From NCBI GenBank assembly GCA_963855995.1, contig OY979722.1, positions 1,054,001-1,118,000 of the forward strand: 64,000 nt of DNA. Direction: 5' to 3'. Each line of letters begins with the position of its first letter. Within the stretch, counting starts at the first letter, position 1. Position numbers and translations under genes: made by a program. The stretch is from Muricea muricata. Its lineage: Eukaryota; Cnidaria; Anthozoa; Malacalcyonacea; Plexauridae. Of this stretch, positions 47,690 to 61,100 are shown in pieces. Below the pieces are notes generated by a model. It ran no database searches. It had not been told where the DNA came from and saw only the letters and a program-made list of their open reading frames with translations.

Positions 47690-48220
47690 TATAATGACGC
47701 TGGAGCCACCGCGTATAATGTTCAAAGCACTGCGTATAAAGGTGAAAGCACCGCATATAATGATGAAAGCACCGCGTACAAAGGTGAAATCACCGCGTAT
47801 AATGATGAAAGCACCGCATATAATGATGAAAGCACCGCGTATAATGATGAAATACCTGCGTATAATGATGAAAGCACTGCGTATAATGCTCAAAGCACAG
47901 CATATAATGTTCAAAGCACCGCATATAATGTTCGAAGCACCGCATATAATGTTTAAAGCACCGCATATAATGCTCGAAGCACCGCATATAATGTTTAAAG
48001 CACCGCATATAATGTTTAAAGCACCGCATATAATGTTTAAAGCACCGCATATAATGTTTAAAGCACCGCATATAATGTTTAAAGCACCGCATATAATGCT
48101 TAAAGCACCGCATATAATGCTCAAAGCACCGCATATAATGTTTAAAGCACCGCATATAATACTCAAAGCACCGCATGTCATGTTTAAAGCACCGTATATA
48201 ATGTATAAAGCACCTAATGA
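47690..48220 (-). repeat. 21-bp minisatellite, right arm (inverted)
   Basis: About 25 units of the complement of the left-arm repeat (TAATGTTTAAAGCACCGCATA). The order of variant units partly mirrors the left arm, with diverged ACGCAGT-type units nearest the core on both sides. Confidence 0.9.
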
Positions 48221-48266
48221 AATGACGTTTTATCACTTAAGACAGCTATGGCTTTCCATAACTTTG

Positions 48267-49190
48267 AGTTGCAATGCAACGCCATCTTGAATTGTTAATC
48301 AATATTTTTAAGAACGAGAAGTGCGTTGCAGAAAAAACTTTCCCAAAAAAAGACTTTAAAAAATAAACGAGTAGCAAAATTAACTCGAAGTCCTACTCGA
48401 TGTTTCGTGATTCCCTATATCATGTATAATCATGCCTATGGCTCTGTTAAAAGGGTTGAATTTAGGTTTGCCTTTTAATTTCATGTATACAATTTTTAAT
48501 TATTTTATGCCTATTGATTCTTGTCATGAAAATATTTTTTTACGAACCACTTAATTCCATAGTGTATTTCACCAGACTATCGTGCCACCATATAACTTCA
48601 ACTTCTTTCGAGGTTCAACTTTCATTAATTATGCATACCTCTGGCTTAGCCAGTGCGCTAAAAAGAGGCATACAATAACACACATCATGGCTACTAAAAA
48701 TTGCCAGGGGGGATAAGGCCTCTTCTTAGCGCACTGGCTACGCTATGAGAAGCGTATTGAGAAGCATTGATGAGAAGTCGAACCTCTGTGCTACCGTCTA
48801 AATCAATCTGTGGCGCGGCTAAAGGTGGTGGAGGATCAATGTGAACATATGAGGACATTTATAGGCCCGTTCCGCGGGACAATCACATATTTGTATACAA
48901 ACAATATCAAACATCGACAAACTGCAGAAAAAAAGGTGATCAAAAAATGTGAAGAATCGTCCGATTTTCGTCAAAAGAGAGCTTTATTTTATTCGACAGT
49001 TATATCTTTTTTATATGAAAAATTAAATGTCTTCATGCTGGGTTTATCATCATTTCTAGTTGGTAATTTTTGGAGAATAATTTACACTAACGTGATTATG
49101 TGCGATTATGGTTGACACTTTTCGTTTTGTATTTTGAAACGGTTGTTTTGTACGCTTTAAGTGAAACGAAACGCTACCTTTTGCCTTCAG
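48267..49190. other. Region upstream of the solenoid gene
   Basis: No gene recognised. A fold-back of about 180 bases (48609-48787) pairs GAGGTTCAAC with GTCGAACCTC and AGCCAGTGCGCTAA with its complement. A TTTTGCCTTCAG acceptor-like site directly precedes the ATG at 49191, so a non-coding 5' exon may lie in this region. Confidence 0.45.
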
Positions 49191-52100
49191 ATGGATACCT
49201 TTAATCTCGTGTTAGCATTAGAGAACGCGCGGAGTTCAGAAAGCGAAATTAAAATCCTCGAAAAGTTGTGTCATTTTTTAAGTCCCAGCAATGATGGACC
49301 GAACGTTTCTGATGATAGAGATATGGACACCGAATGGCTGAAAAAAGGCAGTGATGAAGACGTTGTAAATCCGTTTCCTAGTAAGACGCCGCAAGACATA
49401 CTTAAAGGACAGGAAAACTTGAATAGATTCACCTTCTATTTGTTCGAGAGACGATACGGCTGGTCGGAACATCTGATTCATTCAGATTCAAACACTGGAT
49501 TATTAAAAGAAGGGTCCAGTCATTCCAGTACGGGACGTTCGTCCTCTTTGGAGATTGAGAGTAAATTTAAGGGACAAATTAATGAATTACTAGATGATCT
49601 GTTAAAATGGCAAGTATTTAGCATTTAGGTGCCATAAAAAGAAGATTTTTACGTGATATTTAGTGGAGTTGTAGGCTACAGTTATGAATCAAGCAATATT
49701 TTTATATTTAGCAACTCATTTAATTTTAATGATTTCAGGTGTTTACTCGGGCTAGACAGAAAATTATTAAAGTTTGACACATGTTAGAGCTCTGCTATAC
49801 TTGCTTGACTAATGGTCTTTGTTGAGAATTTTACATGCAAAGGCCATGAGACAAAGTTTTGCTAGAATAGATCTCTACAGGGCCAAGATGGGATACTGGC
49901 TTGCATAAGCAGGATCCTGGCAGAGCCGGGCTGGCATGCTTCCATATGAATGCAGTTAAAAGTTCTGGCTATTAATACACCTTGAATGTCAAATCTTTTA
50001 TTTCTGCATTCCAATGTCTCACATTATATTGTCTCATAAATTCATTTTTAAATCACTCCAGGTATATTTGCCAAACAAGCCTTTCAGAGAAATTACTTAA
50101 AAGCCTAACTTATGCACTTTTAAAAGGTAAAATACAAAATAATTTATAAAATTATGCTTTACACATGGTTTTTCCCAGAAATACCTCTTGCTTATCTGAT
50201 TATAAACTAGTCCCATTGATCCATGTTTATAGCACTACTTCTAATTTCATTAACTTGCAGCATCAAACCTTCCGGTTGTTCGAAATCAAACTCTAGTTCA
50301 CATAATGGATTGGTTGAAGGTCGCAGCGACTGAAGGCTATGAACCTATAACATTTGTGCTTGTTAAGGTGCTATTAGTATATAACTATTTGTAACTACCA
50401 CCATTTCTAGGCCCTACTACAAGAGCCATAACTAGCATAGAGATTATAAATAACACTAGAGAGGACATCGAGGGTAAAATTTGGGAGCGTGGCTATTGGG
50501 GGGCAAATTCAAGTCCCAGATGTTCACTCATTCACGATGTCCCAGGCAAAAAGTCATTTTAGATGAGTTTTTCTGCTTTTTGAAATGTTTTTCCTCGTAA
50601 AAATATTGAAAATATAATTTCAGATCGTCTAAAATAATAAAAACAATTGAAAAAGTACTATTTTGCCCACAAAACCGGCAGAACGACCTCAACAACGATG
50701 AGCAAAACATTTCATACAGATTTCTGCTGTTGCTAAGGTGGTTGCTAAGGAAGCATTAGCTCAGCCAATAAGCGCCTGGCCCTGCATCCGGGACTTGAAT
50801 TTGCCCCCCAATAAACGCGTTCCCTTTTGTTATCAGTGAAAAAGATTACAATGTCTCCTCTAGTGTTATTTATAATCTCTATGATAACTAGAGCATTAAT
50901 TGGGGGGGGGGGGTAGATTCGTATATTTGTACATTATGTCAATTTTGGTAGCTTGAAGTTTCAAATGTTGGTCTTATTTTATGAGAAATTCATTTTAATC
51001 AATTTTAATATCATTTTAGAATCTCATTTTAAATGGTTTGACAGATGTGTGGTCAGCCATAAGAAATGCCTGTGCTACAAGGTTATCGCGGATCGTTGAT
51101 AGCTTCACAATCCCCCAATTAGAATGTTTGTTTCTGGAATTAGAAAAGGTTAGTGCGTATTAGTTAATTGACAACAGTTATTCATGGATTAACTCCAGAA
51201 TTAACTTGTTTTTTCACACAGATTTGTAAATCAAAGAAGTCACAATGGCAAGCTAAAGAGGGGGCTGTTATGGGTGAGCAAATATAGTTTAGAAGGGTTG
51301 CCAACCTATACTAATAGGCTTTGTGAGTGGTTGGTTATAACAATGAAAGACAACAACCTATAGATATTAATTTTCTGAAGAACAAGTTCTAAACAATGAT
51401 GACTTTTGTTTCACAAGGCCTGATCATCCTAAGTTGTTATCTGTTTCCCCTTTAGAATGCTTTTAGTAATTTTTTTAATGCAGTAGAATGCTTTTAGTAA
51501 TTTTTTTAATGCAGTGAACCAAACTACCAATCACAAACTATTTTAAGGCATGACAACAGTTATACGAAGTTTTCACGTCTCTAATCAACACGTGACAAAC
51601 CAAGATACGCCATCATCACCAAAGTTTCAAATGTTTGTTAAGGTAAGAGAAAGTTCATTTCAAGAATGAAACAACAGCATTGCTGACCTACACAGCATAA
51701 CATTTTGCTGAAAGAATCAATTGTTGTCATCTTCTAAGTTCCACCACAATTCAAGTAAACATTTGTATTTATTAGACCTACCATAGGCATAAAGGCCTAG
51801 TGTTTCGGTTTTTTAGGAAGAACAAATTGGTTTAAGTACAAATTACCAAACTAATTAATGTTTTTAGTCAAACTGGGGGGCTTCCCCGCACTCCCTCCCC
51901 CCTGCTTCGTACGCCTCTGATGGCTATTTTATTAAGTATTTGCATAAATTAACATACATGCATAAATTAACATACATGTATAAATTAACATATATGCATA
52001 TATTAACACACATGCATAAATTTACTAAGTATTTGCATAAATTAACATAACTTTTAATAGAGAGTAACAGTTCTCTGTTAAATTTTAATGCCATTATTCC

Positions 52101-55100
52101 ATTTCTCATTCTTCAGTTTGGGAAAGAGCGTTTGACAAAGTTACCAGAATTCATCACAGATTCACTTTATACAGTTGTATTTTCCTTGCTGGCTCATCCG
52201 CAACTGAGCATTCGAGAACATGCTTCGAAAGCATTCACCTCAATCTTGTCCCGATCCGAAGCTCAGGTATATATAGTGTGTAAACTTCATGTCGTAGAGT
52301 CTCAAAAGTAAGCGCCCCATTTGAAGGTAAACGCCTTTTCAACACTTGCCAGAGAATCTTAAAAGAAAGCGCGCTTTAAACAACCGGACACCAGCTCGGC
52401 GATTATTGGAGTGTAGCATTTATCTGTAAAACGCAATGTAATTCAAGCAAGCTGCTGTAACTAACATTGATGTTTCTCAATTTATTTTGTTCCTATACCA
52501 GTACATTGAGAAGTCATTTCGACAAGTCATTATTCATCTTTGTAAAAGCACTGGTGTTGACATCAATAACCAAAAATACGACGTATGTATGAAATGTGCT
52601 CTCTTTTCATGGTTATATATTTGATATACAAGGTCTCCCACGCTATTGAATTCAACTATTGTTAGAATGTGAATGGCCTAGCAGTATAGTTGTTCCAGTA
52701 CAGCTGAAATATGACGCTGTTGAAATCACTTATTGTTAGAACTTTGAATGGCCTAGTACTAACTTCTAAGAATAAGTGCTTTTCAACGGCTTTATTTTTC
52801 ATGGACAGCACTCTGGAGCAATTATACTGCTAGGCCATTCGAATTCTAACAATAGTTGGATTCAATAGCGTCCGCTTTTTGTGGGACACCCTGTATAAAG
52901 TCCTTTGTGCCTTTTCTATGTAATACACACGTGTATTTCCTCTTATCTCTTATATTTATTGTTCCTCTCTTCACTTCATCTTAGAGATTACCTCATCACG
53001 CAGTTTTACGCGAGGATTTTACGTTTCTTGATGCTTACGAGTCCCAAGGTCTTCTTGAAGTTGGTGTTTTCCTTATCAAGGTGCGTATTGAAGACAGTAG
53101 TGTAGTTAGCCCGACGATTTACTCCCGCTATACAAATATTTTCGTGTTCGTGGACTGTGAAAACAACAATTTTTAAAGAAATGAGTAATTATAATGATTT
53201 AAAATCTACATAGCGAGACTAAACTGTCGTGCTGGCTACGCCATTGATTGCAGGGCATATTCTGGCGCATTCACACCGTCTCGTTCTCTATTTCGTGACC
53301 ACTTTGTATTTTGTTCGCATGTAGCGTATCCCAGTCAATCTTCTCCTGGAACGTTGGCCTCTCTACTTCTCGACATTTAATTTATATTTAATGCATCCTG
53401 CATCAACAGTCAGACAAGCCAGTAGCGTCTTGTTCAAGTATCTTGGTGAGTGTGTACTTTAGTTTTATTATACCAGAAACGTTTGGGGGTTGACAGAAAA
53501 ATCAGGATAAAATTAAGTCCAAGAAAAAAGTAATAGAAAGAAAGAGAATGAGAAAATACTTCCATACATACTCTCTCATACAATCTTTCAAAAGTTTGAA
53601 GAATTTTTCAATCTAATAGACTATTTTTTAATCTAATCGATTGAACATAGATTGAGGGATACTCTTTCAGTGTTCCAATCGAGTGAAATATATGTCACAG
53701 TCTTGAGGTCTTCAGGCCTTTACTTGCAGAAAATATTTTCATTGATTTTGTGGTCTCAGAAAAAAAATATTCTGTGCAGCCCTGGTTACTACTGTGTCTC
53801 ATGTCCGCAGAATATCGCACCCGTAGTATTTCTAGAATCGTTGATTCAATTATTCACTTCAGGCACTTTTTTGAAAAAGTTAGTCAACAATGCAGTGTAG
53901 GTCAGAAGGGTTTTACCGGTAATTCCGCTTTGTCCACGGAAGGTGTATGACTGTGCCCCGTTATCTAACACGAACCATTTCTGCTGGCTTTTAGAAGCAC
54001 ACTTCGTCCTTCAGAATTCTTCTGTATCTTCAATTATTCATATTCCCGCATGCCCACGGCCGTCTAAAAGGGGCTCTGGTGACTTTATAAGTTCTATCTT
54101 TGTTCCTGCCCTGTAGTAACAAAGGACCACAGCTCACCGAGTATTTTGAAGCTTGTATTACAATGTCTATGCGAACATTGGAAGACTACTGCGACTGATG
54201 ATGATGAAATAAGCGAGGTGTGATATATTTCAGTAGAATCATACTAGTATACTTTTGCAAATGCTACTAAACTTAAACTCCTCCACCGCGGTCAGGCTTC
54301 TTCAGAGTAACACCATAAACATTATTAAAAAACTTTTTCTACTTTTTATCTCACAGGGATCTCGTGGTAAACAAAACATTTCCACTTCTTCTTCCGATTG
54401 TCAGGAGTATTGTTCCGAAACGTCTTCATCTACTTCAAAATCCAAACGCCCGAGTATTAAATCCATAAACAAGATGATCAGAGGTTTGTGAAGATAATAC
54501 ATAAGACAACAGTAATAAGCTTCTTAGCATGAAACCAGTGGGTGCCAGTGTAGTCAGTCAGCAGACAGATAGTCAGGCATTAAGCCCCATGTCATCCTGT
54601 TTAGGGTGGGGGTAGGTAGTGGGGGGGGGGGGCGTGAGGGGTGTTCTTCCATAGATTTTGCATTTACAATTATCTTAATTCTCTTGACAATCCAATCAAT
54701 ATTCCGACAAGTATCGTTTTTCCAACATAAACTCTGTTTTTACCGGTGAGATTTGCAAAAGTGTTATAGAGGGTTGAGCTGCTACCCTTCTTTGCCCCCT
54801 TTATAAGCACTCTCACACTCCATTCTGAACCCACGCCTGTTCCAAGTCGGCAGTTAGTTCTGTGAACACTGACAAGAAACTATTACTCTTGTGTTTTTAG
54901 GTCTCAATGAAACATTATTTGAATTCACGCTGTCGTCATCATGGGAATGGCGGGAGGGTCGCTTGTTTGCGTACGAATTGATTTTAAAATATTTGATCGC
55001 AAACCACATACACTATGTGTTCCCGTCTTATGCGTTCTCGTATTCACCTCGTCAAGCCTCGTGTTCTGTCGACGAAGCAATGTTAAAGAGGTACTTAAAG

Positions 55101-58100
55101 ATATTCACACGTTTGCATGGTGAACTAGGATACACAAGTTTAGTTCTGTGGAAACACCGCATAAATTTATTACTATAGCCTGCTGTAGCCTAAAATTTTC
55201 AGGGGAGGAAGTGACAGTAATCTTACAGTAATTCCTCCCCTCCTTGAAAATTTCAGACTGTGAGCAGGCTAAGCTGTCGATATGCAATAATAAATGTAGA
55301 ATCATAAATGTACTTCGTGTCTCCACAAAATAAAACTTTTATATGAACACAAAGCGTTTTAATTTATTTTGGTAAAACAGGTTAAATATCACGTTAATAA
55401 TCAGGCATTGTGGTCGACCTTTTGAAACTAAAGTCATCACTGTTTGTGATCCGTTGTTGAGAAAACCATTTTCTATAGTTTATTGTCTTTCGTGGATTTA
55501 ACCAACCACTCACAAAGCCTGTTAGGATAGCCTGGTGGCGTTCCTAAAAAGCTCAACATTTTCTGAGCCAACTATCTTCCTTTTATTACATGGAAATTGT
55601 GTGTGTTTATGAAATATTGTGTACTTAACAGGACTCGAGGATTATATACGCAACATTCAGCGCCAACATACACTGGGCGCGATTCGGCCTGTTCGCTACC
55701 AGCAACTACCTCTATGGAGATCTTGGTAATTATGTTTCCACCTTTGCATTTACCTCAGCCTTTCCCTATTAAGGTCTGATTCTACGACAGCGAAAGTCTA
55801 AGCAAGAAACTATTCACGCGAGATGCTGATGGTTGCACATGGATAATTCCATTGAATTATCTCACCTTTTTCACTTTCGCAGTAAGTAGAACTGATTTTT
55901 TCGCGAAGAGGGAATTCAATGGAGTTATTAATATTTAAGCATCCGTATTTCCCATAAACAGCTTCTCGCGAAGGATTCCGCTGTCGTGGAGTCAGGCCAT
56001 TATAGGCATGAATTGGAAGCGCCCCTCTTCCTCCCCCACCGTCCTTGGCTTTCCAGTGCTGAATGGAAATCTTTAATGTTACATTATAGGAAGAGGGTCC
56101 AAATGTCTCAGGACGGTGCAGTGCGCCTGGGACAAGAAAAGAAGAGGTATTAAACTACAATCTAAATTACTTATTTCTGTTAACGTTGCGTGTTAATCTT
56201 CACTTCCTTACGAACTTTTGTTAAGGTTGAAACATTGACTTCAAATAAAATGGATTTGGATGAGAAGTATGTAACATAACATAAGTAAGCTTGTCTTTCC
56301 AAAATCCTTAACTGTAAACTATGAGCGCGCAAGGGATCATGGATTATGTAGGCCATGGTACTCAAGGTTCCCATGTGTTCTCCATGCTGTTGTAAAGAAA
56401 TAATTCCGGAATAAGCAATTACCCGTCACCTCTTTGGCGCTTATGGTCTATAGTTTACACTTTTAGAAGGACAACCTTTATTAGACTAGCTGTATTCAAT
56501 TGCAAACATTTTTATAATTACCTTCACGAGCAGTGCTTTCTTTTTATGACTGGTCCATTGATTTCTTCAAATGGCATTTCTTGTAATTTAGTCCACGGAA
56601 GCGGACGTCATCGTTCACCAAGTCTGATTCTTTCACGCCGCCACGTCTTGTTCGACAATCTACGGTCGGTGTATTTCCTTCAAGAACAAACCACGCATCT
56701 TCTTACAAGAAATACAACAACACAAACTTCGTACGTACATTTCATTTCATTTTATTCAAGAGATACTTTAACAATTCGCTAGCCAAGGCGATACGTGCTC
56801 TCTAAATTTAAAAGGTTGGTTTGAGGGATTTTTTTCAATCTTTCAAAAGTTTGAAGAATTTTTCAATCTTATAGACTATTTTTTAATCTAATAGATTAAA
56901 TGTAGATTGAGGGATACTCTTTCAGTGTTCCAATCGATTGAAATATGTCACTCAGTTAGATTTCTTTTCAATAGAAACGTATGTTCCCTAAAAATAATCC
57001 CATAAAGATTGAAAATTCAATCCATTAGATTGAATTTTTAATCGTTTGAATTGAAAGAGTGTACCCCAGAGATGGTGTATCAAAGGCGTTTATCTTAAAC
57101 GGTGGATAAGCAAAGATTTAAAAACATTCTTATATTAATCTTGTGAATGACTGGACTTGCATTTTATCCTCTTATTGTGTAGTTTAATGCATACTTGTTG
57201 TGTTTAGGAACAATTTTACTTTGCTTTGATACAACCCGTCCCAGACTGTATTTTAGTAAAGATTTGATTTAATTTTTCAGGCCGACTCAATGATAAATAA
57301 GGCAAAAGTAATGGATCAAACGGAGGTAACCAAATTATCTTCTGTAATTCCAGTCATATTACACAGAATTTTTTCGCTTGACTTTGTTCAACTTCTCATT
57401 TTAGTGTAAACGAACTAAAAAGAAAAGTGTAACATCTGCGCACGAGAAGTAAGCCGAACACTCATAACTCGATGTTTTCACCATCAGTAGCCACGTATAA
57501 AATCTTAACTACCACACTTGTTTTACTTGACGAATGCGATCGTCTCATTTGCAGTAATTATACTCACGACCCAACGTTTCGACATTTCAGTCTTGTGTCT
57601 TCATCAGGAATGATCTGATATTGAAACTCGTGACTTTATATGCTGCCAACACGTTGGCAGATGACTTCATGGAGTATCGCGTTTGTTTTTTGATTTAGGT
57701 CAACAAGAACTGAGAAGGATGCGAACTGGATTACGTCGTTATATTTTGATTCGTTTCATAAGATATTAACACAGGTATAATCTACGGGGATCTCTGCTTG
57801 CCGTGTATGTATGTTATGGTTATTTTGTTTGTTTGTTTGTTTGTTTGTTTGTTTGTTTGTTTGTTTGTTTGTTTGTTTGTTTGTTTGTTTGTTTGTTTGT
57901 TTGTTTGTTTGTTTGTTTGTTTGTTTGTTTGTTTGTTTGTTTGTTTGTTTGTTTGTTTGTTTGTTTGTTTGTTTGTTTGTTTGTTTGTTTGTTTGTTTGT
58001 TTGTTTGTTTGTTTGTTTGTTTGTTTGTTTGTTTGTTTGTTTGTTTGTTTGTTTGTTTGTTTGTTTGTTTGTTTGTTTGTTTGTTTGTTTGTTTGTTTGT

Positions 58101-61100
58101 TTGTTTGTTTGTTTGTTTGTTTGTTTGTTTGTTTGTTTGTTTGTTTGTTTGTTTGTTTGTTTGTTTGTTTGCTTGCTTGCCTGGGGCCGTTTGTTCAAAA
58201 AGCAGGTTAGCTTTACACTGCTTGCCTGGCCTAACTCAAAATTCAAAGCAAATTTTCCAAGAGCTTATTCGTAAACTTGAAAATATTATTTTCAAAAATC
58301 TTGCCTGGATCAATCGAAGTTTTCTTTTCTCAAGTTTTAAAACAAAGGGTTGTATTGAAGTACACAAATTAAAACAGGGGTTACATTTTAACCCTGGGTC
58401 AACTCTAAACCAGTTATGAACAGCTGATCTTAGAGCGTTATGTTTGTTTATGTTGCTGTCAATATCAGTTGTCGATGTCATGTTGTAGATATTATACCAA
58501 ACAATCGAGTGTCTTGAAGATGGCAGATGGGAACTGCGACGAATGAGTCAACAGGTATTCAAGAATTAAAATCCTCCATCTTAGCCTCTGCCAGGGAGAG
58601 AAAGAGAAATAAATACTGCCCAAGCTGATTAGAGCGCTGATTAGAACTTGCAAGCCAGAGTTTGCATGATAGATTCTTCTTCTTCTATGACGAATGAACT
58701 TTAGAAGTTCTTACGTCACACAGTTTTCTTTTAATTGATACAAACTGAGATTCATTTTGCCCCACTACATTTCCCAGACTGCATTACAATTGCATCGTAA
58801 CGTAAGCACCAACAAACGTCTACCTTTGTCTACCAAATGTCTTCATGTTCTTTTCGCTCTTTTTTCTCTTAGATTTTACCTTTAATAACGGAAACCATTC
58901 GCTGGTTCGACATCTCCATTCTTGAAGATTTCTGGTCGCAATATTTATCACGTAGTAACCCGTTATTCTGTTACAGTGGTTGTATCACTTTGAAATATTC
59001 CATTTCGCATGCTGGAAAATTGCGACAATTTATCGATCAACCACCGGCCACGTGGAAGGTACTTTAAAACCACGTGTTAACTGCCTCGGCTGTTTTGGCC
59101 GCCAGATTATGAGCTCGGAGATTTTGTCTTGATAATGTTACGTTTATGTGCGGTATACTGTCCTACAGTTACTGCTGAAAAGTTTGAATACACCTGCTGA
59201 TCTGCTTAGTCAACTATGCCAATCCATTTCCTTGATTTTGAGGTTATATGCATGTTCTACTAGTACTATTTTAATGGCAAAGGCCTTAGAAGATGCAAGT
59301 CAGAATTTTTAACAATGAAAGATTGACTAACCAAAAAAAGCTATGGGTATCACTTTACCAATACATGAAACTACATTTCACACTTGTATTCAAATCTTTG
59401 AGCAGTAACTGTATGTTACACTGTCATGAGTTGGTGATGTATTCTTTGAACTGCATCATTGTCTGGTTGGAAATAATTTTGATTGTAAGTATAGCGCAAT
59501 TTTTCAGGATATTGAAAGTTGTTGCAGTTCGGCGATGAGTGTCTTCTGTTCCGTGAACAATGGTCTTCAAGTTTGGATGCCGAAGGTAGTAAAGTCCTAT
59601 GTTGTATCGTGGTTTCCTTGCTTGTCGAAATAGTTATTGCCGCAATCAGAAAAGGTCAATAGCGCTGTCTACTGGATACTGATTTTTTTCAAACTTTCTG
59701 AACATGTTCAATAACTGTTAAAATCCTTATTAATGTTCAGCATTTCTTATATCAAAGCCGCTTTTCATCTGTTACGAGTTCATGAATATCATTGCTTTTT
59801 ATACATTTCTGTAGCAGTTGCAAGAAATCACTACCCGGTCATCCAACTGTCGTAAAACCGACCCTAGAACTTTAGGCTGGGGTCTAACCACAGCCAATTC
59901 TACTGCAGTCTATCTAGGGTCTAAGGCGGTACTATAGACGAAGGGAGGGGAGGGTGTAACGCAAATGTTGGATATAATTTTGTGCCCTGATGGAACGATG
60001 TGATTTTTGATTTTAGGTCACAAGTTTGCTACAAAATGTTTCAATTTATGACAGAATTACTGTGAGTGCAGTGGAGGTTCTTCTAACAAGACAAGCGTTC
60101 CTCCCTTTGGATTCACATTGTAACGAGGTTTGTCACTCACAACTACAGCTCATGTCTGCAGCTGCCCTTCATACATAGGATCATTATTTAACAATTACAT
60201 TACGAGCTCGAGATTTCTATGCGATGATAGTTGATGAGGGCGAAGCCCGAATCAACTATCACCGCATAGAAATCGAGAGCGAGTAATCTAATTGTTTTAG
60301 TAGAATCAGAGGTCAAACATGGAATATTCAACAAAAAATTTGATTTTTAAGCAATTTTTTTAAAAGAAATCTCTATAGGAAGATGATTGTTTCGCTATTC
60401 GCTATCTATCGAGGATAGATAGCGAGTAGAGTAACCAATCAAATTACAGCATTTGCAATAGTATACTAGTATGATTCTACTAATACTTATTATGATTTTG
60501 TGGCACTTCACGTGATATTGAAAAGATTCTAAAGGGTAATGTTTTTGAATCTTGAGAGCAAATCTTAAACATGTCGAAATTAAAGCTAGGAGCAGTTGAG
60601 AAACTTATTCATGCCCTCCCTCCGCGACAAAATACGATGCTATTTTATGAAACCATATTTACCATCGTGACGTGTGTAATGAAGTGCTTTGCTTTTTATT
60701 TAGAAACAATTTACAGATGCCACAGTATGTGACGTCATTACCTCGTTATTTCTCAAAGCCCATCCAGACTGCTCTTGTGGTAAGTTCTGGCCAGCGATAT
60801 AAGACTTCTATCAAATCAATTCAATCCAGTTTAGTTCGTTCAGCTTAGATAAACACAGCACAGCAGTTCTGTTTTTTAAACTTATATTTTTTTTTCATTT
60901 CAGCGCCATCGTTAAAAAAATCTCGTTCACTTCAGTCAAAAGTGGATCGAAAACTCTCCTTTCCAATTGATGAGTTTTCATGGTATATTTCTTTCTATTT
61001 CGTATATTACATGAAACCTTTTCTATGCTTACTCAATTTTCATTTCCTTGACATTCAACACAGTTTTTGCACACAGCAGAGCTATTAACGTATAGGCAAT

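Larger units (their letters stand above)
32412..48260. mobile_element. Giant fold-back element, 15.85 kb
   Basis: Starts TATGGAAAGCCATAGCTGTC and ends with its complement, GACAGCTATGGCTTTCCATA. ACTTTG directly flanks both ends (32406-32411, 48261-48266) and fits a target-site duplication. The left arm runs to about 33190 and the right arm from about 47377 (roughly 780 and 880 bases; the right arm has about 95 extra bases near 47435-47525). Each arm has a unique edge, a 21-base minisatellite, and a single-copy inner part that ends CTGCCTGCGGTTCTATTCGC. The core is low-complexity satellite without genes. Arms made of tandem repeats recall Foldback (Drosophila) and TU (sea urchin) elements. The length and 6-base duplication also recall Polintons, but none of their genes is present. 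Confidence 0.8.

Noticed and set aside
32455..48220. CRISPR array
   Set aside because: The 21-base units are contiguous, without unique spacers, and the genome is eukaryotic.
32412..48260. Polinton/Maverick with genes
   Set aside because: Length and 6-base duplication fit, but no polymerase, integrase, protease or capsid frame exists in the core and the ends are not AG...CT.
47417..48290. Frames of 148-254 codons in the right minisatellite
   Set aside because: Mirror image of the left-arm artefact.
53652..53950. Two plus-strand frames between solenoid exons
   Set aside because: The exons ending 53445 and starting 54117 join directly in phase 1. The first part is a dispersed repeat found again at 56836.
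57782..58419. Frames of 135-202 codons across the TTTG tract
   Set aside because: A pure tetranucleotide repeat leaves every frame open. The flanks are intronic.
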